A DNA stretch of 64,000 bases from Marinagarivorans algicola (GCF_001292705.1 NZ_LGAK01000014.1:62001-126000), one strand, 5' to 3'; positions 28,386 to 39,604 are shown, numbered from the stretch's first letter. Notes: a model not told the origin generated them from the sequence alone. A program made the numbers and translations.

Positions 28386-28448
28386 TCAATTTTACAAACA
28401 ACAAAGTACATTTTACAAACAACAACGTCAATTTTACAAACAACAAGT
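28386..28448. repeat. Three tandem 21-bp repeats upstream of a lipoprotein gene
   Basis: Units start at 28386, 28407 and 28428, each containing ATTTTACAAACAACAA; differences are limited to the ends. Read in frame with the downstream gene they would code for a seven-residue repeat containing ILQTT. The real start is probably the ATG at 28620, which leaves the array about 170 bp upstream in the 355-bp gap. The two-helical-turn period is suitable for protein binding. Confidence 0.85.
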
Positions 28449-28619
28449 ATTACAGGCAATAAAGCCTACAGATACCCTACAAATACATCATATTCAAAAG
28501 AAAATCTGCATCATCCAATATGCGCTTGGCCTTTTGATGGCGAAGCATTAAGATACCAACACCCTAGGCCATTACGCCCTCAACATGAAAATAAAAATTT
28601 TATATTTACGGTAATCCTT

Positions 28620-29126
28620 ATGCATTTATTAAAAAATAAAAAAAAATCAAAAGAAATATCCAAACGAAATATTATTCTAAGTTTAATCATTTCATTGCCA
28701 TTAAGCGCCTGCAACACATCCAGCACTACTGCTAGCGATAGTGATCAGCAGAATAAGACACCAGCTAAAACCACAATTCAAAAACAAAAGATACAGCTTG
28801 ATAAGATAACAGGTAGTGATTTTGAACCACCTTGGAATATCGCTATTAACCATAAAAATATGGGGGATTTTTCGTTTACACTCACCACTGAAATGGGACA
28901 AAAAAAGACAACTGGCAATATCATAATTAGCAACGAATTCATTGCGGCACCTAACGCTCGTATCACATTAAAAGGATCAGATAATAACGGCAAAGCAGTT
29001 CTAATCACCTACACACAAACACAATGTTTAAATATGGCTGGCGAAGATGAAGGCGGCATACTCAATATAAAATGGGGCGAGCAAAAATTAGTCGGATGCG
29101 GTAGCCACACAATAAAAGCCAACTAG
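28620..29126 (+). CDS. Small lipoprotein of unknown function
   Basis: About 168 residues. A basic N-terminus (LLKNKKKSKEISKRN) leads into a hydrophobic stretch and a lipobox (LPLSAC), so the product is a lipoprotein. The remainder has a short Thr/Ser/Gln-rich linker and a beta-rich C-terminal domain (FEPPWNIAINHKNMGDF, then GGILNIKWGEQKLVGCGSHT) with two further cysteines that could form a disulfide. An in-frame upstream extension to 28383 exists but includes the repeats and lacks a good start. No family is recognised. Confidence 0.65.
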   Translation: MHLLKNKKKSKEISKRNIILSLIISLPLSACNTSSTTASDSDQQNKTPAKTTIQKQKIQLDKITGSDFEPPWNIAINHKNMGDFSFTLTTEMGQKKTTGNIIISNEFIAAPNARITLKGSDNNGKAVLITYTQTQCLNMAGEDEGGILNIKWGEQKLVGCGSHTIKAN

Positions 29127-29529
29127 TAAAAATATGCAATGAATATTATAAAAAAAACACTCAGTAAATGATAAGTACCCACATAACGCGCCTCGATCAA
29201 TGAGCACTTATTTACGTAGAATGGGTAGCTGTATATAAGCCCTTACTGTAGGCGCCCACATACAGCTCACTGATTACACCGTTCAAAATATCGGCAGCGC
29301 ATGTGTAGCCAAGCCTTACAAAAAAAGAGTGAAGTGATCTATATAAGTACGCAAAACGAGGCCTGCCGTAAGCACAAAATCACAGGCAATTTAAGCAGGT
29401 TAGTCGATGATTCATAAATATATAATTTCAAAATCTAAATACAATGTCGGCACACCTAAAGAGTGACACATTATATTGTTGAACAAATTGTAACGTACCA
29501 ATCAACCTTCGAGACTATCGGAAAAGAGC
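29127..29529. other. Intergenic region before the decayed DsbA-like gene
   Basis: About 400 AT-rich bases with no gene I can support. AGCTGTAT at 29227-29234 pairs with ATACAGCT at 29260-29267 (8 bp, 25-nt loop) with no T-run. Confidence 0.4.
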
Positions 29530-30144
29530 ATAACTCAAGCAGTACTTCATGCTGTTATCGACCCGTTATGCGATTGGAGCTATGGAGCAGCCCCTTTATT
29601 AAAGTCGGCAAAAAAACATCTCGATATTACTGTCAAACTATATGGCAGTGGGTTATTCGTTGATGAAAGTAAGCGCAAAATAGCACCCTATAGGGCTGAT
29701 AGTGCAGAACAGAATTACAAGGAGATAGCCAACAATGAGCCTATGGCACTGGACTCAGTTGTACCCATTAAAGCAATGATGGCAATCAAGCAGTTAAAAC
29801 ATAATGATTTAGAACTGTTATTAGCTATGCAAATTGCGCACTTTGAGCAAGGTCAATGCGCTGCTGAGCCCCAAGTATTATTTACACTAGTTGAAAAAAT
29901 GGGATTCAGTAAAATTATATTTAGTGAGGCTTATTACGCAATCACTTTAGAGCAAGTACATAGACATATACAGCAGGCACGCATGCGGCTACGAGCTTTA
30001 GGTGGCCAAGGGCTTCCGGCGATGGGACTAGGCTTTCAGGATAAGCAAGTAAAGCCCTTAAAACATGAAGAATTTTATGGGCGCGAGAGTGAATGGATTC
30101 ATTATTTACAGTATAAACTTGAGTCCTTAATCACTACCAGCTAG
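29530..30144 (+). pseudogene. DsbA-family (FrnE-like) protein with lost start codon and altered active site
   Basis: The frame reads VLHAVIDPLCDWSYGAAPLL near its start and continues open to 30144. It includes the FrnE-like cis-proline loop (GGQGLPAM) and the C-terminal EEFYGRESEW. The position where ATG is expected is ATA (29530), with GGAAAAG a few bases upstream as a plausible ribosome site. No ATG, GTG or TTG occurs after the stop at 29491 until the ATG at 29743, which would delete the active-site region. The usual CXXC is C-D-W-S, and a stretch between about residues 60 and 80 looks shorter than in homologues. The call is decay; an AUA-initiated variant protein is the alternative. Confidence 0.6.
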
Positions 30145-30203
30145 CCAGTAAAAATAGCTAAACGATTTGGATACGATAATACTTCCAAAATTCTGCGTAT
30201 TGC

Positions 30204-30245
30204 GATTATCGATGCGTATATCTCGATGTGTGCGCATCGATAATC
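30204..30245. repeat. Perfect 13-bp inverted repeat between convergent genes
   Basis: GATTATCGATGCG (30204-30216) pairs perfectly with CGCATCGATAATC (30233-30245) around a 16-nt loop. The flanks are AT-rich but have no long T-run. It may act as a strong transcript end for the flanking convergent genes, or be a remnant of an element. Confidence 0.65.
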
Positions 30246-30313
30246 TATATTATTACGCCGAAGTGTTTGACATACAAGACCAGATACACTTCCCAATAAC
30301 ATTGAAAATTAAG

Positions 30314-31999
30314 CTAGTTAAGCCCTAGCACCTGCTTGCCTTGTTTAAAAGTCACATCAACAGGAATATTCGCCCGACTGAGCTTTTCAAGATCTTTGGC
30401 AAGCTCGGCTTTAATGTCACCGTGCTGCTTAATTAATGCATCGACCTTCTGGTAATCACCATCGCCTTGTAACGTTAAAATAATACGCGACAGTTTCGCC
30501 ATAGCCTGACTCATCTTGGTCATATTCACATGGTACAAGCCTTGACTATTTTTAGAAAACGCCCCTTCTTGTGCGAAAAAGTTAAAGCGGATCATATTGG
30601 CTTTACCGTGCGCACTCGAGGCACCAAAGCGCACAGAGCGAAATATCCCCGCCATAAAAGTGGTGTAGTAATCTTCGAGTGTGCCTTCAGTAATTTCACC
30701 TTTTGCCAATAATTGCTCCACCATATATAAACCAAGAATGTCTGCTTTACCCTCTTCTAAAGCACTCGCGTGCTCTTGCAGTGACTGGCGTACAGTGCCT
30801 TTACCTGTGATGGTATTTTTAATACCCAAACCATGGGCCACTTCATGGAACATCGTATTGGCAAAAAAGGCATCAAAGGTAATGTGCTTACGCTGCTCGG
30901 GTACAATCAATTGCTCGGCAATAGGCACTAAAATTTTGTCAAATTTAGCACGCATGGCGTTTTTAAGCTGTAATCGACGTGTCCCTTTTTTAAGCTGCAC
31001 CTCTTCATCGTTAGGCAAATTAATTGCAATTGTTTTACTACCAGCATTAGAGTGGCCAGCATAATACACAACATCATAAGCATTTAAATCCGCATCAGAG
31101 CCTGGTACCTCTTGCTTATATTGACTATCGACGGGTAGGCCTTTTTGCAACTCTGGTAAGAAGGCAGCAAATTTTGCCAACCGCTCACTCCACTTTAAAT
31201 CTTTAATTAATACGTAAGACTCATACCCTGAGCGATAACCAAATAGTTGATCTTCGTAGGTTTCTATCGGCCCAATCACAACATCGATTGGGTTATTTTT
31301 CATGTCCATCCAAGCAAAATCAGACGCTTGAAAATCATCTTTTTGCAACGCATCAGCACGCAACATTAAATAATGAGCAAATTCTTTATCAACCGCCAAC
31401 TTACTAGCCTCACGAAGTAATGCTGAGGCCTGAGCTAATTCGCGGGCGTACTCAACCGAATAAGGCACACTATAAAGACTGCCGTCTTTGGCGCGCTTAA
31501 TGATTGAATAAAGGCCCTTTTCATCTTTTAAATGAGCGCGAGAAAGCTCTTCTTTTGTGATATTAGCGGGGTAAAACTGTGCTCCAAGGGGTTTTTCTGC
31601 GTAACCACTTAAAAAGAGGCTGTCACCATTTAAGCGATCCCAAGGGCCATAATTAATGTCTGCAAATTTACGTACTTTCTTGTCACTAATACCCGCTAAA
31701 AAAGCCTCTTTATTTTTACCGAAGGCTTGCCTCCAAAATAATTCGTCCATAATTTTTGAAGCATCAATAAGCTTAGCAATCATTAATTTTTGATTGTCAC
31801 TCAAATGCGATAAATCACTATACAAAGTAAAATCAGTATAAATATCCAAGCGCTGGCGATCTATATTGATCAATGTGTTGGTGAGCTGAGCTGGAGTTGT
31901 AGTCGCGCTATCGAGTACCTGAGGCACCTGCGCAGAGCAGGCGCTCAAAAAAACAGCACTCGATAAGCACGTTATTTGGCTAATTTTACTAAAAATCAT
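30314..31999 (-). CDS. Zinc metallopeptidase-like lipoprotein (dipeptidyl-peptidase III/M49-like)
   Basis: 561 residues with an N-terminal lipobox (VFLSAC). The zinc site is HEVAH (385-389, catalytic Glu386), followed about 26 residues later by ALEEGKADILGLY. Its Glu415/416 would supply the third ligand, matching the EExxAD second motif of M49-like enzymes. Canonical dipeptidyl-peptidase III has HEXXGH, so this belongs to the shorter HEXXH bacterial branch. The ATG at 31999 is chosen over an upstream TTG. It is probably a periplasmic or surface peptidase. The substrate is unknown. Confidence 0.78.
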   Translation of the reverse strand: MIFSKISQITCLSSAVFLSACSAQVPQVLDSATTTPAQLTNTLINIDRQRLDIYTDFTLYSDLSHLSDNQKLMIAKLIDASKIMDELFWRQAFGKNKEAFLAGISDKKVRKFADINYGPWDRLNGDSLFLSGYAEKPLGAQFYPANITKEELSRAHLKDEKGLYSIIKRAKDGSLYSVPYSVEYARELAQASALLREASKLAVDKEFAHYLMLRADALQKDDFQASDFAWMDMKNNPIDVVIGPIETYEDQLFGYRSGYESYVLIKDLKWSERLAKFAAFLPELQKGLPVDSQYKQEVPGSDADLNAYDVVYYAGHSNAGSKTIAINLPNDEEVQLKKGTRRLQLKNAMRAKFDKILVPIAEQLIVPEQRKHITFDAFFANTMFHEVAHGLGIKNTITGKGTVRQSLQEHASALEEGKADILGLYMVEQLLAKGEITEGTLEDYYTTFMAGIFRSVRFGASSAHGKANMIRFNFFAQEGAFSKNSQGLYHVNMTKMSQAMAKLSRIILTLQGDGDYQKVDALIKQHGDIKAELAKDLEKLSRANIPVDVTFKQGKQVLGLN

Positions 32000-32595
32000 G
32001 ATTTTGCCTATCAAAAAGTAAGTTTAGTCGCTCATATGAGCCATCAAAATAATGCATGCATACGTAGATGCATCACTGAAAACGTGCAGCATTAAAGCAA
32101 AACTCAAGGGCAAATAGCAAGTGTTAAGCCTTGACAAAGAAGGCTGCGCCCCCCAAAAATAATCTAGCAATACACGCATTGGCTCGATAAAAATGCTAAA
32201 TCTCATTACAATAAATAAGGGGCCACTGATCAACCTTTTGAGGGCTTACACATAATAAATATGGTAAATAATTATGCCGATACATGCCCCCTTAGATATT
32301 TATACTAAGACGTGATGTCATACAGCAATCAGTATTAAATAACTAAGCAGTATTATCAGTGCACGGAAAGGTGCTTTGAGCTTGTCTAAATAGTGACAAT
32401 GGACCTACCACTTAATACAAACATACATGCCAAATTTCAACCACTATCTTAAAAGGATTAATTATTGGCAGCAATACTCCCTTTTTTGCACTCAGAGTGA
32501 GTTTACAATTTGCTCATTTTTGAAATAAACGCTATTGGTGTACGCAGGAGCACAGCAACAAAATTTTAACAATTAATACCTCTACCGGAGAGCTT
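32000..32595. other. Intergenic region, divergent promoters
   Basis: 596 AT-rich bases between the M49-like gene (minus) and the desaturase (plus). No gene or repeat that I can support. A 69-codon minus-strand frame at 32024-32233 has no family features. Confidence 0.5.
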
Positions 32596-33660
32596 ATGGA
32601 CACGCTAATATCGGCATCTAATTACCTTTCAACAACTCCAAGTATTGCCGCACCTCATCACGCTGCTTTTAAGGCCAGCCCAACTGGGGGTTCGGCAAAG
32701 CGCGCCAAACCCAAACTGGCAAAAGATTTAATCGCCCCTTCGTATGCGTGGGGCCTAAGCTACCTAATATATGCTGTAAGCCTGTATTTAGGTTTAGGTA
32801 CTGTGAGCTTTATCGTCGCAACGAGTGCGCTAACCCTTATTATTAAGATACCCATCATTTTAACAGCAACCCTACTAGCCGGTTTTGGTCTCAGTATGCT
32901 AGCGCAAGCCGGGCATGAAGGGATGCATGGCAGCATGATTCCCAATAAAATTATCAGCGCTGTTTTAGGCATTGGCGCGTCATCGATGGTACTGACTTAT
33001 TTTGAGGTGGGCTTTGCTATGCGGCACTGGGCACACCACCGCTTTACTAATCGTATGAATGACCCCGATATTCACCCTTCTGCGCATTTAACAATATGGT
33101 GGCAGCGAGTGCTATTTTCTCGCCCGCTGTACAATAAAATTTATTTTAAGAACACCATTGTCATGGCGCTTGGCAAACCCTTTAAAATAGATTATTCCAT
33201 GAGCTATTCGCTCAAAACACAAATAGCTTTTGCACGCTTTAATCTGATTGTAGCCTTCGGTGTGTTTAGTGCCTATAGTTATGTCGTGTACTTAAATCCA
33301 CTGGCTGGGCTCTTTATTATTGGCCTACCCCATATAGCTGCACTCATTATTACCTCGTGCCAATCGTATGTTGATCATGCAGGGCTGGATGCGGATGATT
33401 TAAATAATGCCTATAGCCGCACGTCGCTTTTAATGACAGCATTAAGTTTTGGTACTAATTACCACTTAGAGCATCATGCTTATCCACACGTTCCCTGCTA
33501 TCGCCTGCCTCGCGTACACAAGCTACTGCTCGCCGCTAACGCAATTCCTAATCCACAACATGTTATTGTGCCAAGCTTTTGGGGGGCTTATAAAGCAGTC
33601 GGCAAAGCCTATAAGCCCAACCAACCAAAAGAGGACTTTAACCCGTTCATTATTAGTTAA
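32596..33660 (+). CDS. Membrane fatty acid desaturase
   Basis: A 354-residue integral membrane di-iron desaturase. The three histidine boxes are HEGMH (107-111), HWAHH (144-148) and HLEHH (290-294), the spacing of the acyl-lipid/acyl-CoA desaturase superfamily. Four hydrophobic segments are visible. It would introduce double bonds into membrane acyl chains; regiospecificity is not readable. The ATG has GGAGAG just upstream. It is a single gene with a strong terminator behind it. Confidence 0.9.
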   Translation: MDTLISASNYLSTTPSIAAPHHAAFKASPTGGSAKRAKPKLAKDLIAPSYAWGLSYLIYAVSLYLGLGTVSFIVATSALTLIIKIPIILTATLLAGFGLSMLAQAGHEGMHGSMIPNKIISAVLGIGASSMVLTYFEVGFAMRHWAHHRFTNRMNDPDIHPSAHLTIWWQRVLFSRPLYNKIYFKNTIVMALGKPFKIDYSMSYSLKTQIAFARFNLIVAFGVFSAYSYVVYLNPLAGLFIIGLPHIAALIITSCQSYVDHAGLDADDLNNAYSRTSLLMTALSFGTNYHLEHHAYPHVPCYRLPRVHKLLLAANAIPNPQHVIVPSFWGAYKAVGKAYKPNQPKEDFNPFIIS

Positions 33661-33742
33661 ACGCACAATTTCCAGAGAATTTCAGTAATTCAACAACCTC
33701 GTGGACTCATATCGAGCCTGTAATCAGTCAGCAGCGATTAAA

Positions 33743-33777
33743 ACCAAAAAACCCAGCTTAGCGCTGGGTTTTTTGGT
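33743..33777. terminator. Bidirectional rho-independent terminator (desaturase / nfuA)
   Basis: Fifteen-base arms (ACCAAAAAACCCAGC and its complement) flank a 5-nt loop, with A6 on the left and T6 on the right. It serves the plus-strand desaturase and the minus-strand nfuA. Confidence 0.93.
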
Positions 33778-33819
33778 ACTTAACACATAAGGTTACATGC
33801 GTATGATGTGTATATTGTA

Positions 33820-34467
33820 TTAAGAATAATAGGCTTGTGATGTGTCAGTATGATCGGTCATATCCTTCACGCCCTTCAAACCAGGCACTTTTTCCATGAG
33901 AGTTTTTTCTACACCATCTTTGAGTGTCATATCTACAGCACTACACCCTTGACAACCCCCGCCAAATTTCAGTATCGCAAACTGATCATCGGTTAGCTGC
34001 TCCAAAGTAACATTACCACCGTGCGCCGCTAAACCAGGATTCACCTCATTAATTAACACATAGTTGATGATGTCTTCCATTGGGCTATCATCATTGATTT
34101 TAGGCATTTTAGAGTTTGGCGCACGTATGGTCAGTTGTCCGCCCATCCGATCTGGCGAGTAGTCAACTTTGGCATCCTCCAAAAAAGGAATGCTACGTCC
34201 CTCGAACAAAGCCGCAAAGCCGTTAAGTTCAACGCGTACATCGCCGTCTTTTTCTTCACCTGGGCGACTATACGCTATGCATGTTTCAGCCTGCGGAGTA
34301 CCCGGTGATGATACAAACATGCGAATTGCAATGCCTTCGCAGTTTTGCTTTTCGAGTAAACCTGCTAAATATTCTTGTGCCGACTCAGTAATGTTCACAT
34401 TGGGAACAATCTGAGTAATCTCAGTGGTACTGGTCGCTTCAGTAGCGGCAGATTCAATATTCGACAT
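33820..34467 (-). CDS. nfuA: Fe-S biogenesis protein NfuA
   Basis: NfuA is a carrier that delivers 4Fe-4S clusters to apo-proteins, especially under stress. The 215-residue protein has a degenerate A-type domain (about 25-115, [14 protein letters not shown]) and a C-terminal Nfu domain with the cluster-binding C172-x2-C175 in [15 protein letters not shown]. The ATG at 34467 is favoured over one 24 bases upstream because it gives the family N-terminus and has GAGAG before it. Confidence 0.95.
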   Translation of the reverse strand: MSNIESAATEATSTTEITQIVPNVNITESAQEYLAGLLEKQNCEGIAIRMFVSSPGTPQAETCIAYSRPGEEKDGDVRVELNGFAALFEGRSIPFLEDAKVDYSPDRMGGQLTIRAPNSKMPKINDDSPMEDIINYVLINEVNPGLAAHGGNVTLEQLTDDQFAILKFGGGCQGCSAVDMTLKDGVEKTLMEKVPGLKGVKDMTDHTDTSQAYYS

Positions 34468-34622
34468 AACAACTCTCTTCATATATACCAAGCAACAGCT
34501 GGCCTAAAACTTAGTAGGTAAGGGCAAAGGCTATACCCGACTAAAATACTCGGTTATTCTACCCAAATACCAAAAAACCGCAAATACCAATTTTAATCAA
34601 TCATCGCCATCTACACGCATGG

Positions 34623-35297
34623 CTAATGAGCATAAATGGTAGGATCTGGCACATTAGCATCATTAAAACCATTTTTGCGTAAACGGCATGAGTCACAACG
34701 ACCGCAAGCTTCACCGACATTGTTGGCCTGATAGCACGACACAGTTAATCCGTAATCCACCCCAAGCGCCAAGCCTTTATGAATAATTTGAGCTTTAGTC
34801 AGATCAATGAGCGGCGTTTGAATCTGTAACGGCCGCCCTTCTACACCCGATTTGGTGGCCAAGTTTGCCATCGCCTGAAAGGCTTTGATGTACTCGGCGC
34901 GGCAATCGGGGTAGCCCGAATAATCCACCGCATTAACACCAATACACATCGCTTCCGCGCCTAAAACCTCAGCCCAACCTAAAGCAATCGACAAAAATAC
35001 AGTATTGCGCGCGGGCACATAAGTCACGGGAATACCGCCGGGATCATCTTCAGGCACGTCAATGGTTTCATCGGTTAATGCCGAGCCACCAATTGCTCGT
35101 AAATCAAGCTTAACCACTTTATGCTGTACAACACCCATCGCCTTTGCAATGCGCTCGGCAGCCTCTAATTCAGCACGGTGACGCTGACCATAATCAAAGC
35201 TAATGGTGTAACACTCATAGCCTTGCGCTTGCGCAATGGCCAACACCGTCGTCGAGTCTAGGCCGCCAGAGACTAGCACTACTGCTTTTTTTGACAT
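34623..35297 (-). CDS. queC: 7-cyano-7-deazaguanine synthase QueC
   Basis: QueC converts 7-carboxy-7-deazaguanine to preQ0 with ATP and ammonia in queuosine synthesis. The 224-residue protein has the PP-loop VSGGLDSTT (9-17) and the C-terminal zinc-binding [17 protein letters not shown]. The ATG at 35297 has GAGGTG upstream. It lies about 100 bases downstream of queE on the same strand, in the usual functional pairing; queD is not in the window. Confidence 0.96.
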   Translation of the reverse strand: MSKKAVVLVSGGLDSTTVLAIAQAQGYECYTISFDYGQRHRAELEAAERIAKAMGVVQHKVVKLDLRAIGGSALTDETIDVPEDDPGGIPVTYVPARNTVFLSIALGWAEVLGAEAMCIGVNAVDYSGYPDCRAEYIKAFQAMANLATKSGVEGRPLQIQTPLIDLTKAQIIHKGLALGVDYGLTVSCYQANNVGEACGRCDSCRLRKNGFNDANVPDPTIYAH

Positions 35298-35399
35298 TTT
35301 CACCTCTATTATTTTGTCACTCTTCAAAAATACCGCCCGGAGTACTATTGAACCGTTTACCGAGATTGTGCGATTGAGCACTGCATAGCTGGAGGCGCA

Positions 35400-36050
35400 C
35401 TAAACACCAGGTTTATCGCCCCACAGTAGCTTATGCAGCTGAATTTGGAAGCGTACGGGCAGGTTGTCATCGATAATCCAATCGGCCAAATCACGCTCGG
35501 CCAACACCCCATGCACAGGAGAAAACAACACCTCACCGACCCGTGTCGATAATTGATACTCATCCAATTTGAATTTAGCCCATTCATAATCATCGCGAGT
35601 CGCCAAGACAAATTTGATCTGGTCTTTGTCGCCAAGGCACGCAATATTGCTATACAAATTTTTGCCCACTTCGCCGCAGCTGGGGGTTTTTAGGTCCATG
35701 ACAATACTCACCCGCTGATCTACCGCGGTAACATCCATAGCGCCGCTCGTTTCTAGCGATACCGCATAACCCTCATCACACAATAAACTTAACAACGGCA
35801 AGCAACTAGGCTGGGCTAAAGGCTCACCACCAGTGACGCAAATATACCGAGGGTTGAATTTCGCCACTTCGGCCAAAACATGAGATAACGACAAGCGCTC
35901 GCCACCATGAAAAGCATATTCAGAATCGCAATAGTTACAACGTAAAGGGCAGCCAGTTAAACGCACAAATACCGTAGGAAGACCAATTGTTTTGGCTTCC
36001 CCTTGTAACGAATAAAAAATTTCAGTAATACGCAAATTCGCGTCAGCCAT
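35400..36050 (-). CDS. queE: 7-carboxy-7-deazaguanine synthase QueE
   Basis: A radical SAM enzyme that contracts 6-carboxytetrahydropterin to 7-carboxy-7-deazaguanine. The 216-residue product has the cluster motif C34-PLR-C38-NY-C41, preceded by LRITEIFYSLQGE and VFVRLTGC, and TGGEPL in the SAM-binding region. An in-frame ATG at 36068 would add six residues; neither start has a strong ribosome site. Confidence 0.94.
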   Translation of the reverse strand: MADANLRITEIFYSLQGEAKTIGLPTVFVRLTGCPLRCNYCDSEYAFHGGERLSLSHVLAEVAKFNPRYICVTGGEPLAQPSCLPLLSLLCDEGYAVSLETSGAMDVTAVDQRVSIVMDLKTPSCGEVGKNLYSNIACLGDKDQIKFVLATRDDYEWAKFKLDEYQLSTRVGEVLFSPVHGVLAERDLADWIIDDNLPVRFQIQLHKLLWGDKPGV

Positions 36051-36218
36051 CACAATTACAACACTCATAGTGAAAAAAGAGGCGCGATTTTACCTGTTTT
36101 TAGAACCCTCTGCTTGTCAGTCGGTCGGAGTGATCCATAAAAACAGTGATAAATTAACATTTACCCTAAAATTTCTATCGCTTGGCCCCAAACAACAGCC
36201 AGCAACGAGGCTCTTACC

Positions 36219-37133
36219 ATGTTCAAACGCGCACTTTCTTTATTAGCAGCGGGCACCTTATTTAGCGGCTCCTTTTTGACCAACCAAGCACAGGCTGATG
36301 CCATGGTTTGGAGAGTATCTAATGAGCATGGTGAGCTTTACCTTGGCGGCACTATTCATATGCTGCGCCCAAGCGATTACCCACTTAAGCCAGAATACGA
36401 CATTGCCTTTAAAGATAGTGATACCCTCGTGTTTGAAACCGATATAAATGCCGCCATGGATATGGGCTTTCAGCAGCAAATGATGATGCAAATGAGCCTA
36501 CCACCGGGTAAAACCTTACAGGATATACTCAGCCCTAAAACCTATACACGTCTAAGTACTTTTGCCGCCGAACGCGGTCTCCCGATTGATATGCTGCAAT
36601 CGTTTAAACCCGCTTTAGTAGCGGTAACACTCACTCAGCTAGAGTTGCAAAAACTAGGTATTACGGCAACCAATGGTATCGAAAGTTATTTTTCGGGCCT
36701 TGCCAAAACGCACAATAAATCAGTGTCCAGCCTCGAAACCCCTGATGAGCAAATCGCGATAATGGCCAGCATGGGAGAAGGCTACGAAGATGACTTTATC
36801 AATGGCTCGCTCGACGATTTTGAAAACCTTGCGCAAGAATTCAAGCACTTGATTAACGCTTGGAAAGAAGGCGACGTGTCGACAATTAATGAAAAAATGA
36901 CCACCATGATGAAAGACCGCTTCCCGCAAATGTATAACAACCTATTGGTGAAGCGTAATTTTAACTGGATTAAAGAGATTGACCGCCTAATCAAAACCCC
37001 CGACAAAGAATTTATTTTAGTGGGCGCAGCACACCTAGCTGGTAATGATAGCGTGCAAAACCTCCTCAAAGCGCAAGGCTACACAATCGAGAAGGTTACA
37101 CCCACATCAAAGTCAAAGTCACCCAACATATAA
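36219..37133 (+). CDS. TraB/GumN family protein
   Basis: A 304-residue secreted protein with a signal peptide (about 1-27, ending in QAQA). It has the family pattern VWRVSNEHGELYLGGTIHML, a GxxH-type putative metal site, then LVFETD and, near the C-terminus, FILVGAAHLAGNDSVQNLLKAQGY with a second conserved His. Members are proposed metal-dependent peptidases or haem-degradation-like proteins; the activity is unsettled. It is convergent with hisG. Confidence 0.87.
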   Translation: MFKRALSLLAAGTLFSGSFLTNQAQADAMVWRVSNEHGELYLGGTIHMLRPSDYPLKPEYDIAFKDSDTLVFETDINAAMDMGFQQQMMMQMSLPPGKTLQDILSPKTYTRLSTFAAERGLPIDMLQSFKPALVAVTLTQLELQKLGITATNGIESYFSGLAKTHNKSVSSLETPDEQIAIMASMGEGYEDDFINGSLDDFENLAQEFKHLINAWKEGDVSTINEKMTTMMKDRFPQMYNNLLVKRNFNWIKEIDRLIKTPDKEFILVGAAHLAGNDSVQNLLKAQGYTIEKVTPTSKSKSPNI

Positions 37134-37181
37134 AGGTAGCCGACTGAAACGCACCAAAATACGATCAAAGCACCGTCGATC

Positions 37182-37817
37182 TTATGCTAGCTCGCCTACC
37201 GCCGAAGAAACTGCATCAATGAGCGCATCAATCTGGTGATGCTTCATTTTCATGCTCGCTTTATTTACAATTAAACGTGAGCTTACATCTGCAATATAAT
37301 CGCGCTGTTCAAGGCCGTTAGCAATTAAAGTATTGCCCGTATCAACAATATCGACGATTTCATCGGCTAAGCCCAATACTGGCGCAAGCTCCATCCCACC
37401 ATACAGTTTGATAACGTCAACTTGGCGACCTTGCTCAGCATAATAGCGTTTAGCAATGTTGACAAATTTTGTCGCTACCTTTATGCGACCTTTAGGTAAG
37501 GTACGGCCTTTCATTCCTGCTGTCATTAAACGGCATCGAGCAATATTTAAATCCAGTGGTTCATAAAAACTGTTGTCACCGTGCTCCATCAGCATATCTT
37601 TACCCGAAACACCAACATCGGCCGCGCCAAACTCAACGTAAGTAGGTACATCAACGCCACGTAAAATTAAAAAACGCACATCCGGCGACGTTGTGTCAAA
37701 GGTGAGCTTACGGCTTTTACTAATGTCTTCTAAGGGCTCGATACCTGCAGCAGCAAACAGTGGCAAGGTTTCTTTTAGAATACGGCCTTTGGTGAGGGCA
37801 ATCGTTAACTGAGACAT
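37182..37817 (-). CDS. hisG: ATP phosphoribosyltransferase, short form
   Basis: HisG catalyses the first step of histidine synthesis (ATP + PRPP). At 211 residues it is the short HisG_S form, which lacks the regulatory C-terminal domain and needs HisZ. The PRPP-binding region ([14 protein letters not shown]) and the N-terminal [17 protein letters not shown] are clear. hisZ is not in the window. It follows murA, as in many gammaproteobacteria, but the usual next gene hisD is absent. Confidence 0.95.
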   Translation of the reverse strand: MSQLTIALTKGRILKETLPLFAAAGIEPLEDISKSRKLTFDTTSPDVRFLILRGVDVPTYVEFGAADVGVSGKDMLMEHGDNSFYEPLDLNIARCRLMTAGMKGRTLPKGRIKVATKFVNIAKRYYAEQGRQVDVIKLYGGMELAPVLGLADEIVDIVDTGNTLIANGLEQRDYIADVSSRLIVNKASMKMKHHQIDALIDAVSSAVGELA

Positions 37818-37891
37818 AAAATCCTCTGGCGAGCCAAATACTGGCTACGCGATAGTTTAGATATTGGCTAAATCGCGGGCACACCGGCACG

Positions 37892-39166
<1,275 letters not shown>

Positions 39167-39190
39167 CTATTTAGCCCTATTTTGCTGAGT

Positions 39191-39427
39191 TTATTGAGCT
39201 GGGCGCTCGGCGGGAGTAAAGGTTTTCATATGTACGGCGTGAATGTCACCCGAAGCAATCGCCGACTGCAAAGCGCCATAAACTAGCTGCTGACGCTTAA
39301 CGGCATTTAAGCCTTCAAAAGCTTCGCTCACAACCACTAAGTGGACATGATTACCCTCAATCACAACCTCTAACTCACACTCAGACACAACCTGAGTAAT
39401 CAATACTTTTATGTCTTCAACCTGCAT
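39191..39427 (-). CDS. ibaG: BolA/IbaG family protein
   Basis: A 78-residue BolA-like protein with the family helix-turn-helix-like class II KH fold and a conserved C-terminal HAVHMKTFTPAERP. IbaG-type proteins pair with monothiol glutaredoxins in Fe-S or acid-stress handling. Identity rests on size, sequence and position between mlaC and murA. Confidence 0.9.
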   Translation of the reverse strand: MQVEDIKVLITQVVSECELEVVIEGNHVHLVVVSEAFEGLNAVKRQQLVYGALQSAIASGDIHAVHMKTFTPAERPAQ

Positions 39428-39604
39428 AACTTTATACCTTTTAGCGTCTGTATTGGCTTACGGGGCAGTCACGTTAAATAACCACCCAGTTTATACAATA
39501 CATAAAAAAGCGCGCAGTTTAATCAAAACTAGCGCGCTATGCATCTATCTAAAGTGGAATAACGAGATTATACGAGTATACAACCTCTTAGCGGGCGTCT
39601 AAAG

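Noticed and set aside
28383-28619. N-terminal extension of the small lipoprotein through the 21-bp repeats
   Set aside because: A lipoprotein signal must be near the start; the extension would bury it about 100 residues inside the protein.
32024-32233. 69-codon minus-strand frame before the desaturase
   Set aside because: No domain, and no signs of selection can be seen.
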